This document shows positions 6,686 to 14,300 of a stretch of 22,609 nucleotides of DNA, piece by piece. Numbering within the stretch: the stretch's first letter is position 1; every line of letters begins with the position of its first letter. Source of the stretch: CAZSNT01 sp964607765 (lineage in GTDB: Bacteria > Verrucomicrobiota > Lentisphaeria > Oligosphaerales > JABHEG01); contig CAZSNT010000164.1 in NCBI GenBank assembly GCA_964607765.1, positions 1 to 22,609 on the forward strand, in the 5' to 3' direction. Both the position numbers and the translations under genes were made by a program. A model generated the notes under the pieces. That model was not told the origin of the DNA. It did no database searches and saw nothing but the letters and a program-made list of their open reading frames with translations.

Positions 6686-8740
6686 TTACTCCGTGTCGGG
6701 GAGGAACTCAACCACCGTGCCCGTATATCCTTCCGGCAGCCGCGGCTGCTGGCCGCTGGCCGTCCGCAGCGCCCGAATGGTGATCTTGCGGACAGGGCGG
6801 TAGGGAAAAGGCCGCTCCCCGGGCAGGTCATCCCGGGGAGGCCTGGGGTGATTGAAGAAGTAGAACCCCTTGTAGTCGTCCGGGTGCTTGCCGTCATCGA
6901 CAAACAGACCATCGATTGTGATCTCCCGGGGCATATGGCAGGGATACCCGAAGTCGTGCGTGCCGTCGTTCCCGCCACCGACCAGCCGCGGCCACAGTCG
7001 GGCTCCGTTGCCCGGGATCCAGCGGCTGTTGCGGATAATCAATTCACCCTCCCAAGTACTTCCGTAGTCGCCGCGCAGCGAGACGAAAGACCTGCCGTGG
7101 AGGGTGGAATCTTCCACGGTGAGGACGCCGCGACCAATGGCATTGAGACCCGCTGTCCCCAGCGTAGTCCGGCGGATCGTGTATTCACCGGAGACACCCT
7201 GGTGCGAATCCATGCGCGACAGCACGCAGTCCTCGAGCACGATATTCTTGCAGAAGTTCGTGCCGATCACACCCCACAGCGTCCGGTCATTGATGTGGTT
7301 CATCCGGCAATTCTCCATGCGGAAGTTGACCACGCTGTTGGCCGAGTAGTCATACGTTCCCATGCTCACCGGCCTGCCGGCGCTGCCGATCGTGCGGTAG
7401 GCCCGGTGCCCTGTAGCGAAGCAGTTTCGGAACGTGACGTCCGCGCAGCCCGAAGCGCTGAGGAAGCCGCTGTAGGGCGCGCCCACAGAGGTCTCACCCA
7501 CCACATAGTGCGTGAGCCCGTCGATCACCGTGTTCGACCGACGAATGACGATGTTCCGGGCCCAGTAGTGGTAACCGCTGTCCGACAGCATCCGGTTGGC
7601 AAACGTGGTGAAGACGCCTCCCTTGAGCAGCAGGGCATTCTCCTCGATCGGGCGTGCGGTAACGCGGGTATAGGAGTCGAAGTCCCAATCGATGGGCCCC
7701 TCGACAGTGCCGTCGCGCCGCAGGATGAAACAGTCACGCAGCGTCGAGCCCTTGTTCTGGTTCGCCCCCTTGCGGATGAAGACGCGTCGGGCATCGCTCG
7801 TGACCTGCACATAGCAGTCCTGCTCCGGTCGCGCGGCCACCTGAGCCTGGTCGCGTCTCACCAGTTCCAGATCCAGCGTCACGGCCGACAGCAGCGAATC
7901 AACCGCGAACAGGCCTTGCCTGCGGTTCTCCACCTCCCCCGCCACTCCCGAGTCGTCGATCGTGAACCTCGCAGTGCTCCAGTCCGTATTCGTCCCCACC
8001 GTGGCAGTCAGTGCCTTCACACCCAGGTGGTAGATGCCGTTCGGGTCCGCGCGCACCGGCAAATTGTGGAGGTTTGCGAACTGGTGCGCTTTGCAGATGG
8101 CCCCCATGTCATCGGCCACACCGTCGCCTGCCGCCCCGAAATCCTCGTACGTGACCGTTCCGCGAGCCAGGATACGGCGCGTGGTCTCGTCTTGCATGCT
8201 GTTCGTTTCCTCGTCCGACAGCTCAAAAACTCGGAAGTCATCATAGTCGGCGCTGACTCTACTCGCCATGTACGAGTGGATCCAGACGGACAAAGTCGCC
8301 GCAGCAGCGGGGGGCATGCCATACAGCTTGAACTCGCGCCATTCCTCCTGCTCCGACGGCAGCGATGAGATGATCTGGTTGGGACGCTGATTGTTGAGCG
8401 TCCGACCGGTGGCGTCATGGAAGTGCAGGTAGACGCCGATACCCGACCCGGACCGGTTCCGGCCCCAGAACCGCAGCTCGTATGTCTTCCCGCTCGTCAC
8501 TGGAATCGGCCCTGACCGGCAGTCACTGCCTTGCTTGCCGCTCTCGTCCACGACCCGCAGCCCCAGCTTCCCCTGCCGCCCGGCCTCGGGCACAATGGCG
8601 GTCATGCCGCCGTCTGCTTCAGCAATCACCCAGCCGGCCGGATCCTCGAAATCCCCCGATGGAAATGCCAATTCGGTCGCCGCGCGCGCGGCTCCCATCG
8701 ACAAGAACAGTGCGAGACATCCGGCGGCACAGTACTTCAT
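6686..8740 (-). CDS. Secreted right-handed beta-helix protein with carbohydrate-binding N-terminus
   Basis: A protein of about 684 residues starting at ATG 8740, with AAGGAG (8755-8750) 9 bases upstream. The first 20 or so residues (MKYCAAGCLALFLSMGAARA) are a signal peptide. Next is a carbohydrate-binding beta-sandwich resembling the CBM_4_9 type (about 25-180: SGDFEDPAGW, LRVVDESGKQG, YELRFWGRN, ADYDDFRVFEL). A pectate-lyase-3-like start (YEDFGAAGDGVADDMGAI) then leads into many beta-helix rungs with NxxxxxC/N ladders. It is probably exported to bind or cleave polysaccharide; no catalytic residues can be assigned. The reading frame is open upstream to 9073 through a truncated four-helix-bundle segment, so automated calling would give a 795-residue fusion. 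The signal peptide and ribosome site argue that 8740 is the real start. Confidence 0.82.
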   Translation of the reverse strand: MKYCAAGCLALFLSMGAARAATELAFPSGDFEDPAGWVIAEADGGMTAIVPEAGRQGKLGLRVVDESGKQGSDCRSGPIPVTSGKTYELRFWGRNRSGSGIGVYLHFHDATGRTLNNQRPNQIISSLPSEQEEWREFKLYGMPPAAAATLSVWIHSYMASRVSADYDDFRVFELSDEETNSMQDETTRRILARGTVTYEDFGAAGDGVADDMGAICKAHQFANLHNLPVRADPNGIYHLGVKALTATVGTNTDWSTARFTIDDSGVAGEVENRRQGLFAVDSLLSAVTLDLELVRRDQAQVAARPEQDCYVQVTSDARRVFIRKGANQNKGSTLRDCFILRRDGTVEGPIDWDFDSYTRVTARPIEENALLLKGGVFTTFANRMLSDSGYHYWARNIVIRRSNTVIDGLTHYVVGETSVGAPYSGFLSASGCADVTFRNCFATGHRAYRTIGSAGRPVSMGTYDYSANSVVNFRMENCRMNHINDRTLWGVIGTNFCKNIVLEDCVLSRMDSHQGVSGEYTIRRTTLGTAGLNAIGRGVLTVEDSTLHGRSFVSLRGDYGSTWEGELIIRNSRWIPGNGARLWPRLVGGGNDGTHDFGYPCHMPREITIDGLFVDDGKHPDDYKGFYFFNHPRPPRDDLPGERPFPYRPVRKITIRALRTASGQQPRLPEGYTGTVVEFLPDTE

Positions 8741-9073
8741 CGCAGCATGCTCCTTCCCCCCGGGATCAGTCCCGGGGAACACCTCATGGCACGGTACGCG
8801 CTCAATCAGTCGCAGGGCCCGATGCGACTCGCGCAGTTCCTTGAGACAGACGCCAAGCTTGTGGACGAAGTCACGTCTCGATTCCGCTGCCTCCGCTTCG
8901 CCATGGTTGAAATACGGACTGGTCCCCGATCGCAGCAACTGCCCTCCAACATGCGTCCCGGCACGGGTCTGGACGAGCCGTTCAGTCAGATTCACTACCG
9001 CTGCCGAGTATTCCAGCAGGCGTTCCTCCAAGTCCCACTTCGGCTCGGAGCCCTTCCGTTGTCTGTCTCCCAT
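8741..9073 (-). pseudogene. Truncated four-helix-bundle protein (23S rRNA intervening-sequence protein family)
   Basis: Starting at ATG 9073 (GAGGGTGG upstream), residues 11-92 match the IVP/S23 four-helix-bundle family: WDLEERLLEYSAAVVNLTERL, RAGTHVGGQLLRSGTSPYFN, then HGEAEAAESRRDFVHKLGVC and LKELRESHRALRLIERV (the first is split here as WDLEERLLEYS, AAVVNLTERL). Family members run about 110-130 residues and end in a fourth helix. Here the fourth helix is absent: after ERVPCHEVFPG the frame enters the GC hairpin and runs without a stop into the signal peptide of the beta-helix gene. The protein is therefore truncated, or fused if translated through. Relatives lie in rRNA intervening sequences, and the DGR accessory protein Avd shares the fold. 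The role here is unknown. It begins 37 bases from the hairpin/heptad array. Confidence 0.65.
8758..8777 (-). promoter_or_regulatory. Perfect GC hairpin directly upstream of the beta-helix gene ribosome site
   Basis: CCCCGGGA and TCCCGGGG form an 8-bp perfect stem with a 4-nt loop (TCAG). On the transcript it ends two bases before the AAGGAG of the beta-helix gene, so it could insulate or modulate translation. It also sits exactly where the four-helix-bundle homology upstream breaks off, so it may be the scar or end of an inserted or deleted segment. There is no T-tract to make it a standard terminator. Confidence 0.4.
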
Positions 9074-9109
9074 CGATCCACCCTCTTTGACGTCACCACT
9101 TCGACGTGT

Positions 9110-9654
9110 CCTGCTGGATAGCAGGATTCAGCGTTCGGCGTTCGGCGTTCAGCGTTCCCTGCTGGACAGCCGGATTCGGCGTTCGGCGTTCAGCGTTCGG
9201 CGTTTCCTGCAAGATAGCTGGATTCGACATTCAGCGTTCGGCGTTTCCTGCAAGATAGCTGGATTCGACATTCAGCATTCGGCGTTCAGCGGTCGGCGTT
9301 CAGCGTTCCCTGCTGGATAGCAGGATTCCGCGTTCGGCGNNNNNNNNNNNNNNNNNNNNNNNNNNNNNNNNNNNNNNNNNNNNNNNNNNNNNNNNNNNNN
9401 NNNNNNNNNNNNNNNNNNNNNNNNNNNNNNNNNNNNNNNGATTCGACGTTCGGCATTCAGCGTTCGACGTTCCGCGTTCGACGTTCCGCGTTCGGCGTTC
9501 GACTTTCAGCGTTCCCTGCTGGATAGCAGGATTCCGCGTTCGGCGTTTCCTGCTGGACAGCAGGATTCGACGTTCGGCATTCAGCGTTCGACGTTCCGCG
9601 TTCGACGTTCCGCGTTCGACGTTCCGCGTTCGGCGTTCGACTTTCAGCGTTCCC
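9110..9654. repeat. Alternating hairpin / heptanucleotide repeat array
   Basis: Seven 16-nt punctuation units (consensus CCTGCTGGAYAGCAGG) start at 9110, 9158, 9206, 9247, 9309, 9515 and 9549. Four have a perfect 6-bp stem and GGAY loop, one has one mismatch, and two (TGCAAGATAGCTGG variants) have two. Between them lie runs of 4, 4, 3, 6, at least 2, 10, 2 and 12 copies of a degenerate heptad NTTCVRC (commonly GTTCGGC, ATTCAGC, GTTCGAC, GTTCCGC). Each run begins with an ATTC heptad and ends with a four-base half unit GTTC or GTTT. The array fills nearly all the space between the sulfatase stop (9668) and the four-helix-bundle start (9073). It is open in several frames on both strands only because a 7-nt unit yields a 7-residue peptide repeat; I do not regard it as coding. 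Confidence 0.9.
9340..9439. other. Assembly gap of 100 N inside the repeat array
   Basis: Exactly 100 N bases, a conventional scaffold-gap length, so the true distance and the number of missing repeat units are unknown. The phase of the array is not preserved across the gap (206 bases between the flanking hairpins), as expected if the gap length is arbitrary. Confidence 0.98.
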
Positions 9655-9667
9655 GCGCGCCGTCCCG

Positions 9668-11239
9668 TCACTGGTCCCGCGGCTTCCGGCAGTTCCGGAT
9701 GTAGCCCCACATCTTCTCCCGATATCGTCCCCATTCATCGGCGTTCCTCGGGTCCTTCTTCCAGTCGGTGGTGTAACGTGGATACTGTTCGAACACCACG
9801 GGTGCATCGCTGTAGCGGGGATCACCTGTCTGTTTGAGGAACATGGTGAGTTTGCCGCGCAGTTGACGCAGCGTCTCGGCGTGGTCCGGGGAAACGGCCA
9901 GATTGCGCATCTGCCACGGATCGGCGCGCATGTCGTGGAGTTCCTCGGCCGGGCGTTTGCCGAAGGCCGCCTCGCAGAGCGGCGCGATGGCCGGATCGCT
10001 GCGCAGCATCCTGGTGGCGGCAGAAGCATCCATGCCCTTCCTGGCGCCGGCGTGCTTGTCCATGGGTAGTGGCTCGCGCCCCCATACGAACGCAGAATCC
10101 TCGCTGATACGCCAGCGCTCCGATTCGCAGTTGACCAGGTACGCGAAATCATGAGTCCGGAGCATGCGGATCGGGTACGCGTTGTTGTGGAACTCGATGG
10201 CCGTGACGATGAAATCTCGAGCCGGCTCCACACGCCCCGAGCGGTTCGACAGCAGCAGAGGCATGAGGCTGCGCGATGTAACCGTATCCGGTACGCGCAC
10301 ACCGACGGCTTCCAGCACAGTCGGGGCAATATCAGCGAGGGAAACAAAGTCATCGATCCGCCGTCCAGGCGGGACGCGGCTGCCCCATCGGACAGCGAAC
10401 GGCACGCGCACACCGGCATCGTAGAGATTGGACTTGGCCCGGGGGAACGGCATCCCGTTGTCCGACGTGACAATGACCAGCGTGTTGTCCAGCTCGCCCG
10501 TTGCCTCAATCTGCTTCACGATCGCGCCGAGCATCCGATCGAACCACTGGATCTCGTACAGGTAGTCGCAGATATCCCTGCGTACGCCCGGAGTGTCCGG
10601 CAGAAAAGGCGGCACGGTGACCGTTGCCGGGTCGAGGCCGCTCTCAACGCCGATCCCCCGTTTGTAGGGGCGGTGCGGCTCGTGACAGCCGAAGATGAAA
10701 GAGAACGGCTGGTCCGGCTTGCGCTCGGCCAGGAATTCGGCGAAATCGGCGGCATAATCGCTGGTGCTCACTCCGCCCGGGGCATTCTCGAGTTTGGCGT
10801 CTCGGTAGATCTTCCCGCCCGGATCGGTTTCCCGGTCTCCGGCCGACCAGAGCCCGGGGCCCCACGCTTTGCCGGTGTAGCCGCAGTGGTAACCGGCTTT
10901 GGCAAGCTCATCCTGGAAGGTCGGGAACTTGGCAGGAAAGGAGCCGTTCAGTACGGATGCCTCCTCCAGTTGCCAGACGTGGCGGCCCGTCAGCATGGCA
11001 GCCCGAGACGGCGCGCACGACGGCGCGTTCGCGTAGGCATAGGTGAAGTTGACCCCTTCCCGCGCCACGCGGTCGAAGGCCGGCGTCCTCACGGCGGCCT
11101 CGCCGTTGATTGACGTGTGCCAGAACGACTGATCATCCGAGATTGCCACCAGCACGTTCGGCGGGGCGCCGCCCATGACAGACCGACACCCGAACCCCAT
11201 GACCAAGACCAAGCAACCACAGAATAGGCTTCTCACCAT
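9668..11239 (-). CDS. Secreted Cys-type sulfatase, heparan N-sulfatase-like
   Basis: A 523-residue protein from ATG 11239, with GGGAG about 7 bases upstream. The frame is open to 11815, but those 192 residues are a shadow of the propeller gene. The N-terminus (MVRSLFCGCLVLVMGFGC) is a signal peptide or possibly a weak lipoprotein signal. Metal-binding D35-D36 (ISDDQSFWHTS) and the modification motif CAPSR (C75-R79) followed by AAMLTGRH define a type I sulfatase whose Cys must be converted to formylglycine. The further motifs DELAKAGYHCGYTGKAWGPG, CHEPHRPY and VTSDNGMPFPR resemble the sulfamidase (SGSH) branch. It probably removes sulfate from polysaccharide outside the cytoplasm. The large neighbouring protein has an FGE-like domain but lacks a complete active site, so maturation must come from elsewhere. 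Confidence 0.9.
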   Translation of the reverse strand: MVRSLFCGCLVLVMGFGCRSVMGGAPPNVLVAISDDQSFWHTSINGEAAVRTPAFDRVAREGVNFTYAYANAPSCAPSRAAMLTGRHVWQLEEASVLNGSFPAKFPTFQDELAKAGYHCGYTGKAWGPGLWSAGDRETDPGGKIYRDAKLENAPGGVSTSDYAADFAEFLAERKPDQPFSFIFGCHEPHRPYKRGIGVESGLDPATVTVPPFLPDTPGVRRDICDYLYEIQWFDRMLGAIVKQIEATGELDNTLVIVTSDNGMPFPRAKSNLYDAGVRVPFAVRWGSRVPPGRRIDDFVSLADIAPTVLEAVGVRVPDTVTSRSLMPLLLSNRSGRVEPARDFIVTAIEFHNNAYPIRMLRTHDFAYLVNCESERWRISEDSAFVWGREPLPMDKHAGARKGMDASAATRMLRSDPAIAPLCEAAFGKRPAEELHDMRADPWQMRNLAVSPDHAETLRQLRGKLTMFLKQTGDPRYSDAPVVFEQYPRYTTDWKKDPRNADEWGRYREKMWGYIRNCRKPRDQ

Positions 11240-11283
11240 CCGTTGTCTCCCGTCGTCAGGCTGAGCAGTCGCCCGTTGTCTCT

Positions 11284-11304
11284 GTTGCCGACTGGCAGTT
11301 GCCT
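11284..11304. repeat. Possible degraded heptad remnant between the propeller and sulfatase genes
   Basis: GTTGCCG, ACTGGCA and GTTGCCT follow each other in 7-nt phase, and the first and third are identical to heptads of the array inside the propeller gene (12633-12688). With only three units, chance is possible. Confidence 0.25.
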
Positions 11305-14300
11305 CTACTTGCCGCCGAAGCAGTGGACGCTGCCGTCGGTGGTGCAGAGGTAGAGCGCACCGTTTGCCGCGATGAGGCCGTCGTAGACCGGCGGCGCGGT
11401 CAGGCGTTCGAGCTTGGACAGGGCTCTGCCGTCGGTCGCCGAGAGCGCCCAGAGGTCGCCGCCCATTCGCCCCTCGAACGCGGCAGCCGGGTCGTCTTCG
11501 GGGATGACGTCGGGCGGGCCGGCAACGAAGAGTCTGTCCTTGGCCAGGACCATGGCCCGGACCCGGACCGGGATGCGCACCGACCAGGTGTCCTTCGTTT
11601 TCTTGAAGGCCATTTCGTCCTGCCCCGGCTGGTATGGCTTGGCAAAGACCCGGTAGCCCTTGTCGGCAGGCGAGAAGCCGCGCCGTACTCGGTTGCGCTC
11701 GGTGAAAACACTGACACCGAAGACGTGGCTGGCGTTGACGACCAGCAGCTGACCCCAGACGCCAACCTTGTTCATGTGGCGGTCCCAGCCGGGCCAGCGC
11801 TGGGTGTAGGCCCAATACGTGCCCTCGTTGTAGAAATCATCGAGAAAACCGCGGCTGGACAACAGACGCATGCCGTTCGATCCGCGTTCCGGGTAGGGTT
11901 TGTACTGACGGTGGCCGCCGGCCTCGCGCTGTTTGTTCTGCATGGCCGCCGGGAAACGTTTCAGATCGCTCCGGAACCGTTCCTGGTGCAGGAACAGGTC
12001 GGCGCCATCGCTGACCAGGATGTCGGATTTGGCGCCGTCCATGTAGCCGGCGCCGCCCTGGTCCCTGAAGGGGTCGGGCCGTGGGCTGTCGAGGCGGTTC
12101 CGATGCACGACGGCACCGGTCAGCGGGTCGAGCGCGTAGGCGAAGAGACCGCCGTCGAGAAAGGTCGACCGTCCGGCGGTGAAGTAGATCAGGGGGCGCG
12201 GCGGCTTGACGGTGACGTCGTTCTGGACGACCACAGTGCCGTGCACGGGCCAGGCCGATTCGAGCTGCCCGAAAGCGCCGACCTGGCGATCGGCCGGCGC
12301 GGCCTGGAAGCGCCACGCCTCCTGGCCGTCCGCCAGCCGCAGGCAGTAGAGCCAGCCGTCGCTCGACCCGAAGGCGACCAGCGCCCCGGCGACTGTCGGC
12401 GGCGAATCAATGCGCCCGTCCGCGGTGAAGCTCCAGAGCGTACCGCCCGTGGCGGCATCGAGAGCCCGAACCGTGTGGGCGTCCTTCTCGACTACCAGCA
12501 GCTTGCCGCCCGCAACCACCGGCGGGGTGACCGGTGCGGCCAGACGGACTGACCAACGGGCCTGCGGCTTGGCCGCGACGGCAGCGTCAGTGCTGCCGCT
12601 GCGCCGGGGATCACGCCGGTACATGGGCCAGTCTTGTTTGTTGCCTGTTGCTTGTTGCCGGACGCTTGATGCCTGATGCTGGTTGTAGGCAGAGCCGCGT
12701 TTGAGTGTTTCGGCCGGCTTCGGCGCGGTCGCGCCGCGGGCAGGGAGAAGCGCCGTGAAGTTCGAGAGCAGCACGCCCTGGTAGCACACGCACTGGTGCG
12801 GGGCGGTGTAGAGCATGCCGTTGGCCGGCAGAAAGCCGTAGATGCAGGGCGCGCGCAGCCAGTCGTGGCGCATGTGATCCCTGCCCTCGAGGTCGAGGAA
12901 CTCGACGCCGCGCTTGGGCAGGAGCAGGAAGCGTTCGGTCGCCTTGCTGCGGTAACACCGATAGTGATGGCCCGGGCTGGTGAGCTTAGGCACGGAGACG
13001 GTGCGAACCGCCTTGCCGGTCTTGGGATCGTAGCCGACGCGCTGGGTGGTGGTGTCGTTGAAGTGGCAGGGAAGGTTGTCTTTGTTGTCCACCCCGAACC
13101 AGAGCAGCCCGTCGATGTAGAAGATGTCTTTGCCGTGACCGCTGGGCCCGCGGTACATGGGGCCTGCCCAAAGATGCTTGCCAGTCTCGGCCGAGAGCGC
13201 GTGAGCCTGGTCGTAGCGGACTCGCTGGTAGTCGCGCTTCTCGACCGTCTGGCCTTTGACGGGCCCGCAACTGACCGCGATGACCTCGTCGGTCGCCACC
13301 AGCGTCCCGATCCCGCCGCCCGTCTCAATCGGTTCGCCGGTCCAGAGGTCCCTGCCGGTCGTCGCGTCCAGACAGACTACCTGATTGTGCGCGGCGAAGT
13401 AGAGGCGTTGCTTGCGGCTGGCCAGGGTGAGATGCTTCATCGCCCGCACGTCGGTCTGCCAACGCTTCTGCCCAGTCTCGGCATCGAACGCGGCGATACG
13501 TCCAGGCTTGAAGGCGAGGCGGAAATCCCGGTCCGGCTTCACCTTGCTGCGGTCCGTGTTGCGGATCACGAGAAACAGAACCCCGTTGTCGAGGAGGATC
13601 TCGTCCGTGCCCTGGGTTCCTTGGAGGACCGAAAGCTCCTCGCCGGTTGCGGCGTCGAGGACGCTGACGGGCGCCTCGTAACCGAGGGTGACGTAGAGCT
13701 TGTCCCGCGTGGCCACCAGACGTCGCGGCGTGGTCTTGGGCAGGCTCCGCAGCAAGTCCCAGCGGCTGGGAGTGTGCCACTGCCGCCAACCCCAGTTCGG
13801 CATCGGACGCTTCCAAAGAGGCATGCCGTTGAAACCGTCGCGCGCGATGAGCTTCCATTGCGAGGGGAAGCGCTTCTCCGGCTGTCCGCCGGGACCTTCG
13901 TCCCAGATGTAGAAAAGCCGGCCGCCGGCCGAGATCATACCCGCCATGCTGGAATTGAGTTCGTGACTGCGTGCGTAGGCCGGCCCGACAACCCACTGCA
14001 TGCGCTGCGGCGGCCCCACGCAGGTGTCTTTGGATACGGCGTTGTTGTCCGGACCGTACAGGTAGTGCGGCCAGTCGTCGATCCCGGCCGGCACAGGTTT
14101 GGTGTACCTGATGAGGCGCTTCCCGCCCGGCCGCTTCTCCAGTCCCGCGGCCGCCACGCCCTCGGCCAGCAAAGCAACTCCCCGCGGGGCCAGGACGCGG
14201 GCCAGCTCGCTCGGCGAAACGGTCGTGTTCTCGTCGTCGACGACCAGGAGGTTCACGAGGTCGTCGACGTAGGGCAGGACGCCGTCGGACCAGAGCCTGG

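Noticed and set aside
5633..8368. Plus-strand open frame of 911 codons
   Set aside because: It is antisense to tex and the beta-helix gene, both of which have clear domains. Long shadow frames are expected at this GC content.
9110..9654. CRISPR array
   Set aside because: The repeats are only 16 nt and the spacers are not unique sequences; they are runs of one degenerate heptad of variable length. There are no cas genes in the window.
9300..10509. Minus-strand reading frames across the repeat array with NAERRTLNAERR-type peptides
   Set aside because: A 7-nt tandem unit without stop codons automatically yields 7-residue peptide repeats in several frames on both strands. One frame also runs through N bases, and another is antiphase to the sulfatase.
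11240..11815. N-terminal extension of the sulfatase (192 residues)
   Set aside because: It is Arg/Pro-rich noise overlapping the propeller gene. The signal peptide and ribosome site are at 11239.
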